From positions 1 through 64,000 of the forward strand of contig UQKQ01000008.1 in the NCBI GenBank assembly GCA_900541645.1: a DNA stretch of 64,000 nucleotides, given 5' to 3'. A model generated the notes under the pieces. That model did no database searches and was not told the DNA's origin. It worked only from the letters and a program-made list of their open reading frames with translations. Each line of letters starts with the position of its first letter. Within the stretch, counting starts at the first letter, position 1. The position numbers were made by a program, and so were the translations under genes. Source of the stretch: an uncultured Collinsella sp. Its GTDB lineage: Bacteria; Actinomycetota; Coriobacteriia; Coriobacteriales; Coriobacteriaceae. Positions 46,037 through 54,500 of the stretch are shown piece after piece.

Positions 46037-46140
46037 GGCGGGCTGGATATCTGGATAACCGGTGCGCGCCCGCGCCGGATAACTTGCCAAAGCAAACCCG
46101 TCTCCAACCGAAAGCTCTAGACACGAAAGCGAGGACTTTG

Positions 46141-47541
46141 ATGGCTCAGTATCAGCTGCCCCGTGACTTCTTCTTTGGCGCCGCTATGTCCGGCCCGCAG
46201 ACTGAGGGTCAGTGGAACCAGGGCGGCAAGCTCGAGAACCTGTGGGATACCTGGTCCATCCAGGATCTGGATTCGTTCTATAACCGCGTTGGCTCTTATG
46301 CTGGCAATGACTTTATGGCTAAATACCAGGAGGACCTTCGCATTTTGAAGGACTTGGGCCTGGATACCTACCGCACCTCCATCCAGTGGAGTCGCCTGCT
46401 CGATGCTAACGGCAACCTCAATGAGGAGGGCGCCGCGTGGTATCACGAGCTGTTCCGTGCCTCTCGCGAGGCCGGCCTGGAGCCGTTCGTCAACCTGTAC
46501 CACTTTGACATGCCTACCTACCTCTTTGACCGTGGTGGTTGGGAGAGCCGTGAGGTCGTCGAGGCGTACGCTCATTACGCCGACGTTGCCTTCCGCGAGT
46601 TTGGCCAGGAGATCAAGTACTGGTTCACCTTTAACGAGCCCATCGTCGAGCCCGAGCAGCGCTATCAGGAGGGCGTGTGGTACCCGCAGCTCCATGACTA
46701 TAACCGCGCCCGCACCGTGCAGTATCACATCTCGCTGGCGCACGCGCTGGCTGTGGCCAACTACCGCCGCGCCTATGACGAGGGCGCCGTTCGCGCCGAC
46801 GCCAAGATCGGCATGATCAACTGCTTTACCCCGGTCTATACCAAGGAGAACCCCAGCGAGGCAGACCTCGAGGCCGTGCGTATGACCAGCGGTATCAACA
46901 ATCGCTGGTGGCTCGACCTTATTACCAAGGGCGAGCTTCCCGCCGACGTGCTCGACAGCCTGGCCGAGGGCGGCGTTAAACTTCCGTTCCGTGCCGGCGA
47001 CCAAGAGATCCTCAAGCAGGGCGTTGTCGACTGGCTCGGTTGTAACTACTACCATCCCACGCGCGTTCAGGCTCCGGCGAGCAAGATCGACCAGTACGGT
47101 CTGCCGCACTTTGCCGACGAGTACGTATGGCCCGACGCCGTTATGAACGAGAGCCGCGGCTGGGAAATCTACCCGCAGGGCCTCTACGACTTTGGCATGG
47201 ACTGCGCTAAGAACTACCCCGATCTTGAGTGGTTTGTATCCGAGAACGGTATCGGCATCATGGACGAATACAAGAACCGTGACGCCGAAGGGACCATTCA
47301 GGACGACTACCGCGTCGACTTTGTGCGCCAGCACCTGGAGTGGGTTGCCAAGGCAATCGCCGAGGGCGCCAAATGCCGCGGATACCATTATTGGGCCGTC
47401 ATCGATAACTGGTCTTGGGCTAATGCCTTTAAGAACCGTTACGGCTTTGTCGAGGTCGACCTCATGGACGGCTACAAGCGCCGCCTTAAGAAGTCTGCAG
47501 CTTGGCTCAAGCAGGTCGCAACGACCCACGTGGTTGACTAG
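46141..47541 (+). CDS. GH1 6-phospho-beta-glucosidase
   Basis: A 466-residue (beta/alpha)8 glycosidase that hydrolyses PTS-phosphorylated beta-glucosides in the cytoplasm. It begins with LPRDFFFGAAMSGPQTEG (GH1 N-terminal signature), has TFNEP with acid/base Glu166 and VSENG with nucleophile Glu368. Ser replaces the Glu that free-sugar GH1 enzymes carry in the DNxxW loop (IDNWSWANAF), as in phospho-specific enzymes, but the expected phosphate-binding Lys before Arg-Tyr-Gly reads Asn. First gene of the PTS operon. Start chosen at the ATG after a GAAAGCGAGG ribosome site. Confidence 0.9.
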   Translation: MAQYQLPRDFFFGAAMSGPQTEGQWNQGGKLENLWDTWSIQDLDSFYNRVGSYAGNDFMAKYQEDLRILKDLGLDTYRTSIQWSRLLDANGNLNEEGAAWYHELFRASREAGLEPFVNLYHFDMPTYLFDRGGWESREVVEAYAHYADVAFREFGQEIKYWFTFNEPIVEPEQRYQEGVWYPQLHDYNRARTVQYHISLAHALAVANYRRAYDEGAVRADAKIGMINCFTPVYTKENPSEADLEAVRMTSGINNRWWLDLITKGELPADVLDSLAEGGVKLPFRAGDQEILKQGVVDWLGCNYYHPTRVQAPASKIDQYGLPHFADEYVWPDAVMNESRGWEIYPQGLYDFGMDCAKNYPDLEWFVSENGIGIMDEYKNRDAEGTIQDDYRVDFVRQHLEWVAKAIAEGAKCRGYHYWAVIDNWSWANAFKNRYGFVEVDLMDGYKRRLKKSAAWLKQVATTHVVD

Positions 47542-47661
47542 CGACCGGGCGAGCGCCCAGACCGCGCGCCGCCGCGCGCAAAACATGGCACATCTGGTGG
47601 CAAAGGGCGACAGACCACCGTGCGCATAGGAAAAGGCCGGATTTGATAGTTAGGAGCAATC

Positions 47662-49014
47662 ATGGCCAGTGAAAACGGAAAGAGCTTCCTCGACAAATTT
47701 GCCGAGGTCTCTGCGAAGGTGGGAAACCAGGTTCACCTGCGTTCCCTGCGCGATGCCTTCGCAACCATCACGCCGCTCTATATCCTTGCGGGTATCGCGG
47801 TTCTTATTAACAACGTCGTGTTCCCTCTGTTCCCGCTCGATGCGGCGGGTCTTGCCAATCTTCAGACCTGGGGTTCGGCAATTACGCTGGGCACCCTCAA
47901 CGTCTCTGCCATTGTCTTGGCCGGATTGATCGGCTACAGCCTCGCTAAGAACGAGCGCTTCGATAACCCGCTTGCCTGCGTGGTCGTCGCCATCTCCGCT
48001 TTCGTTATCATGATGCCGCAGCAGATCACCGCCACGCTTGCCGCCACGAGTCCGCTGCTCACCGACAAGATCACCTCTGCCGAGGTCACGGGCGCCCTTT
48101 CGACTGCCAACACCGGTACCAACGGTCTGTTCGCGGCTATTATCATCGCCCTGCTCTCCGTCACGCTCTTCATCAAGATTTCCGGCGTCGAGAAGCTTAA
48201 AGTAAAGCTGGGCGAGGGTGTGCCCCCCGCGGTCTCCAACTCCTTTAACGTCATGATCCCGATGCTGCTCAACCTCTCGATCTTCGCAGTTGCCGCAGCG
48301 CTGCTCGCCGTGTTTGCCGGCACCGATCTGTGCACCATCATCTCCACGTGTATTTCCAACCCGCTCAAGAGCATCATGAACGCCGGTCCGTGGGCTGTTA
48401 TCCTCATCTACACTCTTGCGAACCTGCTGTTCTGCGTCGGCATTCACCAGTCCACCATCTCTGGCGCTACCGTCGAGCCGATCCTGACCATGCTCATCGT
48501 CGACAACATGGCTACCTTTGCCGCCGGCGGCACCATCCAGCCCGATCACTACATGAACATGCAGATCGTCAACAGCTTCGCCCTTATCGGCGGCTCGGGC
48601 TGCACCCTCATGCTCCTGCTCGATACCTTCCTGTTCTCTAAGAACAAGGCTTCCAAGACCGTTGCCAAGATGGCTATCGTTCCTGGCCTGTTTAACATCA
48701 ACGAGCCGGTCATCTACGGTTACCCCGTCGTGTACAACCTGCCGCTCATGATTCCGTTCGTGCTTCTTCCCGACCTGTTCATCGGCATCACCTATGGCCT
48801 GACCTGCGCGGGCATCATCAGCCCCTGCATCGCCCAGGTGCCTTGGACCATGCCTCCCGTCATTAACGCCCTGCTTGCCACGGGCTTTGACTGGCGCGCC
48901 GGCGTATGGCAGGCCCTCGAGCTTGTCATCGGCATGGTTGTCTACCTGCCCTTTATGAGGATCTCCGAGAAGGCCATCGCCAAGCAGGAGGCCCTTGCCG
49001 AGCAGAACGCCTAA
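47662..49014 (+). CDS. celB: PTS cellobiose/lactose-family EIIC membrane component
   Basis: A 450-residue sugar channel with about ten membrane helices. LRSLRDAFATITPLYILAGIAVLIN opens the first helix; FCVGIHQSTISGATVEPI in the middle and the GLFNINEPVIYGYPVVYNL motif near residue 345 (Asn-Glu-Pro-Val-Ile-Tyr-Gly) are the sugar-binding signature of the Lac/chitobiose/cellobiose family. TTAGGAG precedes the start. Between glucosidase and EIIB genes, it is the transport component for beta-glucosides. The gene symbol is by analogy. Confidence 0.93.
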   Translation: MASENGKSFLDKFAEVSAKVGNQVHLRSLRDAFATITPLYILAGIAVLINNVVFPLFPLDAAGLANLQTWGSAITLGTLNVSAIVLAGLIGYSLAKNERFDNPLACVVVAISAFVIMMPQQITATLAATSPLLTDKITSAEVTGALSTANTGTNGLFAAIIIALLSVTLFIKISGVEKLKVKLGEGVPPAVSNSFNVMIPMLLNLSIFAVAAALLAVFAGTDLCTIISTCISNPLKSIMNAGPWAVILIYTLANLLFCVGIHQSTISGATVEPILTMLIVDNMATFAAGGTIQPDHYMNMQIVNSFALIGGSGCTLMLLLDTFLFSKNKASKTVAKMAIVPGLFNINEPVIYGYPVVYNLPLMIPFVLLPDLFIGITYGLTCAGIISPCIAQVPWTMPPVINALLATGFDWRAGVWQALELVIGMVVYLPFMRISEKAIAKQEALAEQNA

Positions 49015-49167
49015 ACGGTTCGTTTTCCCTTTCATTGTTGCGGGCGCCGGTACGCGGTGCCGGTGCTCGCGGCTCTCCCTGCGTAAAGACGCAGGGGGTG
49101 GGTACAGTAGCCGCAAGGAATAAAACCAGTTGTCGTCTGCGCGCCGCGCAGTTATAAGGAGGAAACC

Positions 49168-49470
49168 ATGAAGAAGATCATGCTTTGCTGCAATGCCGGC
49201 ATGTCCACGAGCCTGCTGGTCCAGAAGATGCAGTCCGAGGTCGCAAGCCGTGGTCTGGACATCGAGGTCGAGGCCCGTCCTATGAACGAGGCTCACGATC
49301 ACCTGGACGAGTGCGATATCTTGCTGCTCGGCCCGCAGATTGGCTACACCAAGGGCGATTTTGAGAAGGAGGCCGCTGGCCGCTTCCCGGTTGAGGTCAT
49401 CAACATGGTCGACTACGGCCGCATGAACGCTGCTGGCATCATCGACCACTGCGTCAGCGTGATGGGCTAG
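49168..49470 (+). CDS. celA: PTS cellobiose/lactose-family EIIB component
   Basis: A 100-residue cytoplasmic EIIB with the family motif MLCCNAGMSTSLLVQKM; Cys8, just before Asn-Ala-Gly-Met, is the phosphorylated residue. ILLLGPQIGYTKGDFE is the conserved second block. It receives phosphate from the EIIA encoded 9 nt downstream and passes it to the sugar in EIIC. AAGGAGGAAACC is a near-perfect ribosome site. The 153-nt gap before it contains GC-rich hairpins but no terminator with a T run. Confidence 0.95.
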   Translation: MKKIMLCCNAGMSTSLLVQKMQSEVASRGLDIEVEARPMNEAHDHLDECDILLLGPQIGYTKGDFEKEAAGRFPVEVINMVDYGRMNAAGIIDHCVSVMG

Positions 49471-49479
49471 GTGCAGCGC

Positions 49480-49812
49480 ATGGAGGATATGAACGAGCTG
49501 CAGATGACCTGCTTTGAGATCATCAGTTTCGTCGGAACCGCCAAGAGCATGTACATCAATGCCGTGCAAAAGGCCAAGGAGGGCGATTTTGACGCCGCCG
49601 AGGAGCTTATCAAGCAGGGTGACGAGGCTTACAACGGTGGTCACGATGTTCACATGGGGCTCCTTAAAAAGGAGGCCAATGGCGAGCGTAACGGCGAGGC
49701 CCCGCTGATTCTGCTGCATGCCGAGGACCAGATGGCAGGCACCGAGACCATGCGCGTCATGGCCACGGAGCTCATCGAGGTCCACAAGCTGCTGCAGGCG
49801 CGCACGGCCTAG
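49480..49812 (+). CDS. celC: PTS cellobiose/lactose-family EIIA component
   Basis: A 110-residue three-helix EIIA-Lac protein. TCFEIISFVGTAKSMYINAVQKAKEGDFDAA matches the first helix, AYNGGHDVHMGLL the second, and LILLHAEDQMAGTETM the third with the conserved phosphohistidine environment. A GTG lies three codons upstream, immediately after the EIIB stop, but the ATG here is better placed behind TAGGTG. A terminator follows, so EIIC, EIIB and EIIA end the transcript that starts at the glucosidase. Confidence 0.93.
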   Translation: MEDMNELQMTCFEIISFVGTAKSMYINAVQKAKEGDFDAAEELIKQGDEAYNGGHDVHMGLLKKEANGERNGEAPLILLHAEDQMAGTETMRVMATELIEVHKLLQARTA

Positions 49813-49870
49813 TCGGCGTTATCGCCGCGACGGACCGTTCGGCCCACCAGACAATTCAGTCCCTTTCACG

Positions 49871-49905
49871 GGCGCCGGGAGCCTCCGCCTTCCGGCGCCT
49901 TTATA
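49871..49905 (+). terminator. Terminator after EIIA
   Basis: GGCGCCGGGA pairs with TCCGGCGCC and is followed by TTTATATTT. A second terminator follows 50 nt later. Confidence 0.8.
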
Positions 49906-49956
49906 TTTGGCGAAGGCCTTGCGCGAGCTGATGAGCGGGCGTTCGCATTTTCCCAG

Positions 49957-50001
49957 ATAAAACCTGCCAAAACAAACCTGTCCCTTTTTGGCAGGTTTTT
50001 G
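49957..50001 (+). terminator. Second terminator before the glucokinase gene
   Basis: AAAACCTGCCAAAA pairs with TTTTTGGCAGGTTTTT. It may terminate in both directions and isolates the glucokinase from the PTS operon. Confidence 0.85.
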
Positions 50002-50053
50002 TCTTAGGAGCGGTACCATACAGGCAATGTTTAAACGAGAAAGGTGGGCTCCC

Positions 50054-51007
50054 ATGGAACCTAAGCAGTACTACATCGGCATCGACGTCGGCGGCACTTC
50101 GGTTAAGGAGGGCCTGTTCGATGAGGACGGCAACCTGCTTGCCAAGGCCAGCGTACCCACGCCTCCCATCGTTGACGCTGCGGGCTTTGCCGCGGTGACC
50201 GAGGCGATCGACCAGGTGGTCGCCAAGGCGCAGATTCCGCGTGCCTTTGTGGCTGGCATTGGCCTGGCCGTTCCGTGCCCCATCCCGGCCTCGGGCGATG
50301 CCAAGGTCAAGGCCAACATTGCCATTAACCTGCCCGAGCTTAGGATCGCCATTCAGGAGCACTGCCCCGACGCGGTCGTTAAGTACGAGAACGATGCCAA
50401 CGCTGCTGCCATGGGCGAGGCCTGGCTCGGCTCTGCCAAGGGCGTGCAGAACGTGGTGATGGTCACCATCGGTACCGGCGTGGGCGGCGGCGTTATCGTC
50501 AACGGCGACGTGGTGTCGGGCGTTGTGGGCGCCGGCGGCGAGATTGGCCACATGTGCCTGAATCCCGACGAGGAGCGCACCTGCGGCTGTGGCGGCCATG
50601 GCCACCTGGAGCAGTATTCCAGCGCCACTGGCGTGGTGAGCAACTACCTTGCCGAATGCAAGAAGGCGGGCGTCGAGCCCATCGAGCTCACCGGCCCCTC
50701 CGATTCCAAGGACGTGTTCCAAGCTTGCCGCGAGGGCGACAAGCTTGCGCTGGCCGCGGCTGATACCATGGCCGATTATCTCGGTCGCGCTCTGGCGCTT
50801 ATCGCCAACGTGGTCGACCCCGAGATGTTCCTGATCGGCGGCGGCGCCTCCGCCTCGGCCGACGTCTACCTCGACAAGGTCCGCGAGCACTTTAAGCACT
50901 ACGCGCTTTCCGCCTCGCGCGAGACGCCCATTGAGGTCGCCTCGCTCGGCAACGACGCCGGCATCATCGGTGCCGCTTACGTAGCCCTGCGCGCCGCCGG
51001 CAAATAG
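50054..51007 (+). CDS. ROK-family glucokinase
   Basis: A 317-residue sugar kinase. The phosphate loop GIDVGGTSVKEGLFDEDG, catalytic Asp in YENDANAAAMGEA, second loop TIGTGVGGGVIVNG, and the ROK zinc motif GHMCLNPDEERTCGCGGHGHLEQYSS (CxCGxxGHxE) are all visible. It probably phosphorylates the free glucose released from 6-phospho-beta-glucosides or imported glucose. It has its own ribosome site (AAAGGTGG) and sits behind two terminators, so regulation may differ from the PTS operon. Another hexose is possible. Confidence 0.9.
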   Translation: MEPKQYYIGIDVGGTSVKEGLFDEDGNLLAKASVPTPPIVDAAGFAAVTEAIDQVVAKAQIPRAFVAGIGLAVPCPIPASGDAKVKANIAINLPELRIAIQEHCPDAVVKYENDANAAAMGEAWLGSAKGVQNVVMVTIGTGVGGGVIVNGDVVSGVVGAGGEIGHMCLNPDEERTCGCGGHGHLEQYSSATGVVSNYLAECKKAGVEPIELTGPSDSKDVFQACREGDKLALAAADTMADYLGRALALIANVVDPEMFLIGGGASASADVYLDKVREHFKHYALSASRETPIEVASLGNDAGIIGAAYVALRAAGK

Positions 51008-51010
51008 CTG

Positions 51011-51061
51011 GTGCAAGGGGGCCAGGTTACTTTGCACCAACATGGTGCAAAAGGGACAGCC
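51011..51061. repeat. TTTGCACCAAC repeat, copy 2
   Basis: TTTGCACCA/TGGTGCAAA around CAT, preceded by GGCCAGGTTA; the outer right arm seen in copy 1 (40756-40802) is lost here. Confidence 0.75.
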
Positions 51062-51173
51062 TTGGCCTCCATGCCTGCCCCAAAATATGCCGTAGCCCTT
51101 CCGTCTGCGAAGGCTCGGCATCGGCGTGCTACCATAGCTACGTCCAAGTACACATATCAAGTGGAGGATATCC

Positions 51174-52097
51174 ATGGCAAACGTTCTTGTCTTTGGTCAC
51201 CAGAACCCCGATAACGACGCCATCATGAGCGCCGTCGTCCTGTCCCAGCTGCTCAACCAGGTTGAGTATGCCGGCAACACCTACGAGGCCTGCGCCCTTG
51301 GTCAGCTTCCGGCCGAGTCCGCCAAGCTGCTCGCCGACGCCGGCATCGCCGAGCCCCGCGTGATCGAGTCCGTCGAGGCCGGTCAGCTCGTCGTCCTCAC
51401 CGACCACAACGAGTCTGCCCAGTCCGTCGCCGGCCTTAAGGACGCCACGGTCTTTGGCGTTGTCGATCATCACCGCATCGGCGACTTCGAGACCGCCGGC
51501 CCGCTGCATTACATCTGCCTGCCCTGGGGCTCCAGCTGCACCATCGTCACCAAGCTCGCCGGCGTGCTCGGCGTTGAGCTTTCCGACGTCCAGGCCAAGC
51601 TGCTGCTCTCGGCCATGATGACCGACACGCTCATGCTCAAGAGCCCCACCACCACCGATGTCGACCGCGCTGTCGCCGCCAAGCTCGGCGAGCAGGTGGG
51701 TGTCGACCCGGTCAAGTTTGGCATGGAGGTCTTCCTCACCCGTCCGTCCGGCTCCTTCACCGCAGCCGAGATGGTCGGCAACGACATCAAGATGTTCGAG
51801 CCCGCCGGCAAGAAGCTGCTCATCGGCCAGTACGAGACCGTCGACAAGAGTCGTGCGCTCGGCATGATCGACGAGATTCGCGAGGCCATGCGCGCCTACG
51901 CCGCCGAGAAGGGTGCCGATGGCATTGTCCTGTGCATCACCGACATCATGGAGGAGGGCTCGCAGGTCCTGCTCGAGGGCGAGACCGAGGCCGCTCAGAA
52001 GGGCCTGGGCATTGCCGACGAGCACGACGGCGTCTGGATGCCGGGTGTCCTCTCCCGTAAGAAGCAGGTCGCTGCCCCCATCATGGCCGCCTGCTAG
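51174..52097 (+). CDS. ppaC: Manganese-dependent inorganic pyrophosphatase (family II)
   Basis: A 307-residue DHH/DHHA2 phosphoesterase that hydrolyses pyrophosphate. LVFGHQNPDNDAI carries His9, Asp13 and Asp15 as metal ligands, VLTDHNE and FGVVDHHRIGDF the DHH motif, SAMMTDTLMLKSPTTT the fourth site, and SRKKQVAAPI near the C-terminus the DHHA2 substrate-binding signature. It drives biosynthetic reactions by removing pyrophosphate. A terminator follows. Family II enzymes are common in Firmicutes and some actinobacteria. Confidence 0.97.
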   Translation: MANVLVFGHQNPDNDAIMSAVVLSQLLNQVEYAGNTYEACALGQLPAESAKLLADAGIAEPRVIESVEAGQLVVLTDHNESAQSVAGLKDATVFGVVDHHRIGDFETAGPLHYICLPWGSSCTIVTKLAGVLGVELSDVQAKLLLSAMMTDTLMLKSPTTTDVDRAVAAKLGEQVGVDPVKFGMEVFLTRPSGSFTAAEMVGNDIKMFEPAGKKLLIGQYETVDKSRALGMIDEIREAMRAYAAEKGADGIVLCITDIMEEGSQVLLEGETEAAQKGLGIADEHDGVWMPGVLSRKKQVAAPIMAAC

Positions 52098-52116
52098 GTT
52101 TAGTTGACCAAACGCC

Positions 52117-52156
52117 ACGACCGGATCGCGGACGTCCCGCGCTCCGGTCGTTTTTT
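52117..52156 (+). terminator. Terminator of ppaC
   Basis: CGACCGGA pairs with TCCGGTCG; six T follow. Confidence 0.85.
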
Positions 52157-52295
52157 GTGCACGGCGCCGCGTCGTCTCTTGGACAGGCGTGCCCGTGCCG
52201 TTGAGCAAATAATGTTCAACCTGTGGTTCCGCTTTTCGGCCACGCCTGCGTGCTTGTCGTGCAGGGTAGGCTAGATGCAAGCGTAATACGTTAGA

Positions 52296-52331
52296 GCGCG
52301 GCGCCGCCACTTGGGCGGGCCGTGCTTTTTT
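52296..52331 (+). terminator. Possible attenuator upstream of nhaA
   Basis: GCGCGG-GCCGCC pairs imperfectly with GGCGGGCCGTGC and six T follow, 34 nt before the nhaA start. If the promoter lies upstream, the hairpin would attenuate nhaA. Confidence 0.6.
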
Positions 52332-52364
52332 AAGACGGGAGCTTTCCCGTGAAAGGAGCCGCCC

Positions 52365-53723
52365 ATGGCAGCAACTGAGCAGCTGTTCAACGTTCGTGAG
52401 CGCAAGCGCTTTGAACGTCACGACATTTGGGAGCGCATCGCCGAGAACGGCACGATTTCCGCCGCCGTCATGGTCTTCGCCGCTATCGCCGCCGTTATCT
52501 GCGCCAACACCGATGCCTACGAGGCCATCCATCACTTTTTGGAGACCCCGCTGTATGTGGGCCTGGGCAACCTTACGGCTGGTCTCACCGTTGAGCTTTT
52601 CGTCAACGACTTCCTCATGGCGATTTTCTTTTTGTTGGTGGGCATTGAGCTTAAGTACGAGATGACGGTCGGCGAGCTCAAGAATCCGCGTCAGGCCATG
52701 CTTCCCATGTTGGCGGCGGTGGGCGGCGTCGTCGTTCCCGCCTGCATCTACCTGATCTTTAACCATGCCGGCGCCCGCAACGGTTGGGCCATCCCCATGG
52801 CAACCGATATTGCCTTTGCGCTGGGCGTGCTGTCGCTTTTGGGCAACCGCGTTCCCAACGGCGTGCGCGTGTTCTTCTCGACGCTCGCTATCGCCGACGA
52901 CCTGATCTCCATCGCCGCCATCGCCATCTTCTACGGTCAGAGCCCCAATCCGTTTTGGTTGGGCGCCGCCGCGCTTGTGACCTGCGCGCTCGTGTGGCTC
53001 AACAAGACGCAGCATTACCGCCTTGCCCCGTATTCGGTACTGGGGCTGCTGTTGTGGTTCTGCATGTTCAAGAGCGGCGTACATGCCACGCTTGCTGGCG
53101 TCATCCTGGCCTTCACCATTCCGGCCAAGTGCGGCGTCAAGCTCGATAGTCTCACCGATTGGCTGGGCGAGTGCCTGCCGCTGCTCGATGACCGCTACGA
53201 CGACGAGGCACACATCCTGGGCCAGCATGACTTTACCGTCTCGACTACCAAGGTCGAGCGCGTCATGCACCGCGTGACCCCGCCGCTTATCCGCATGGAG
53301 CGTCTGATCTCCACGCCGGTCAACTTTGTGATCCTGCCGATCTTTGCGTTCGTAAACGCTCAGGTTCGTTTAGTGGGCGTGGACATGAGCACGCTGCTCA
53401 CCGATCCGGTGACGCTCGGCGTGTACTTTGGCATGCTGCTGGGCAAGCCGATCGGCATCTTTGGTATGACGTTTGCCCTGGTTAAGCTTAAGGCCTGCGA
53501 GCTGCCGCACAATGTCAACTGGCACATGATTGCCGGCGTGGGCATTCTGGGCGGTATCGGCTTTACCATGTCGATTCTCATCAGCGGCCTTGCCTTCCCG
53601 ACGGCCCAGTTTGAGGTTCTTGCAGCCAAGGCCGCTATTCTCGCCGGTTCGGTCACCGCAGCCGTGCTCGGCATGATCTACATGAGCGTGGTCTGCAAGC
53701 ATCCCTCGCCCAAAGACGAGTAA
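52365..53723 (+). CDS. nhaA: Na+/H+ antiporter NhaA
   Basis: A 452-residue integral membrane exchanger (about 12 helices) that exports sodium in return for protons. Motifs include LTVELFVNDFLMAIFFLLVGIELKYE, PMATDIAFALGVLSLLG, and FFSTLAIADDLISIAAIAIFYG with the paired Asp residues that bind sodium. GLPIGIF-like LGKPIGIFGM and GVGILGGIGFTMSILIS complete the family. An extra acidic region (LLDDRYDDEAHILGQHD, about 275-295) lies between helices. ATG follows AAAGGAG. Confidence 0.95.
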   Translation: MAATEQLFNVRERKRFERHDIWERIAENGTISAAVMVFAAIAAVICANTDAYEAIHHFLETPLYVGLGNLTAGLTVELFVNDFLMAIFFLLVGIELKYEMTVGELKNPRQAMLPMLAAVGGVVVPACIYLIFNHAGARNGWAIPMATDIAFALGVLSLLGNRVPNGVRVFFSTLAIADDLISIAAIAIFYGQSPNPFWLGAAALVTCALVWLNKTQHYRLAPYSVLGLLLWFCMFKSGVHATLAGVILAFTIPAKCGVKLDSLTDWLGECLPLLDDRYDDEAHILGQHDFTVSTTKVERVMHRVTPPLIRMERLISTPVNFVILPIFAFVNAQVRLVGVDMSTLLTDPVTLGVYFGMLLGKPIGIFGMTFALVKLKACELPHNVNWHMIAGVGILGGIGFTMSILISGLAFPTAQFEVLAAKAAILAGSVTAAVLGMIYMSVVCKHPSPKDE

Positions 53724-53807
53724 GAGCGCGAAAACCGGCTCCAGAACCGATTCGGGCGCGTCCAAAATGCGGATTCTGGCGGTGCTTGCCGCCTGCCAGA
53801 CACGCCA

Positions 53808-53850
53808 GTGGTCAAAAAACGCCGTTTGTGAGTACTGTCACAAACGGCGT
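53808..53850 (+). repeat. TGAGTACTGT unit with hairpin, copy 3
   Basis: GGTCAAAAAACGCC and TGAGTACTGTCAC match the unit at 32985-33016; ACGCCGTTTGTG pairs with CACAAACGGCGT across AGTACTGT. The 373-nt region 53724-54096 contains this and the inverted copy below with an AT-rich interior; no gene is seen. Confidence 0.8.
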
Positions 53851-53984
53851 ATCATTTTAGGTGCGGAAAATAATGAACAAAGTTATAAGAACTGTACGTT
53901 AATGAGTGACCATCGACTTCCAATTTGGCGCTAGCTGACGGTGATTAGGAAGTTTCAAGTCGAGTTTTGCCGATTTCGACCAAA

Positions 53985-54034
53985 AATCGCTGCTACTAAA
54001 AAGGTAACAGTACTCATATTTGCCCTTTTTTGGC
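53985..54034 (-). repeat. TGAGTACTGT unit, copy 4 (identical core to 33160-33197)
   Basis: Thirty-eight bases identical to the copy at 33.2 kb, then CCCTTTTTTGGCC. Opposite in orientation to the unit at 53808, so the pair encloses about 130 nt as at 33 kb. Confidence 0.88.
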
Positions 54035-54096
54035 CACAAGCCCTAAAACAAGCCTCGCCAAGGTCGGGAAGCGGGCCAAATCGCCGGCCTCGAGGC

Positions 54097-54351
54097 TTAT
54101 TCCACCGTTCCGTAGACGGCGCCCCAGCCGTGGGCGGCCAAGGCGGAGTTGAGCTGGTCGCAGAGTGACTGGCGGTCGTAATAGCCGGGCGGTAGCAGGT
54201 TGACGATTTCCATGAGATCGGGCGCCAGGTCCAAGATTTCGGCCTGTACGATCAGGTCCAGGCGGTCGATGGCATGGCGGTCGTAAAACAGCCCGTCGAC
54301 CAGGCGCTGCAGGTCGCCGAATTCCTCGGCCCTAAACGATCCGTACTCCAT
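54097..54351 (-). CDS. Small hypothetical protein
   Basis: An 84-residue soluble, acidic and largely helical protein (EYGSFRAEEFGDLQRLVDGLFYDRH, LIVQAEILDLAPDLMEIVNLLPPGYYDRQSLCDQLNSAL). I do not recognise a family. The ATG at 54351 is chosen over one 51 nt upstream because AAGGAGG sits ideally before it. It is divergent from the aminotransferase gene. Pattern of Leu/Ile spacing suggests a three- or four-helix bundle that could be an adaptor, but no function can be assigned. Confidence 0.7.
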   Translation of the reverse strand: MEYGSFRAEEFGDLQRLVDGLFYDRHAIDRLDLIVQAEILDLAPDLMEIVNLLPPGYYDRQSLCDQLNSALAAHGWGAVYGTVE

Positions 54352-54500
54352 AGTGCCTCCTTGGGCGCCCCACGCCGCCATGCGCGGCGATTCGTAATTC
54401 ATTGCGATGAACTTAATCTATCACGGCTTCATACCGTTGTGGCGGTGGCGGTCTATACTTAGACGAACTGCAACGTACCGCTTCGCGAAAGGTCGCACCC

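Noticed and set aside
47650..49785. A 711-codon minus-strand frame opposite the PTS EIIC/EIIB/EIIA genes
   Set aside because: The plus strand encodes three textbook PTS proteins; the antisense frame shows low-complexity His/Gly/Asp composition only.
51138..53270. A 710-codon minus-strand frame opposite ppaC and nhaA
   Set aside because: Antisense shadow of two unmistakable genes; it spans the terminators between them as well.
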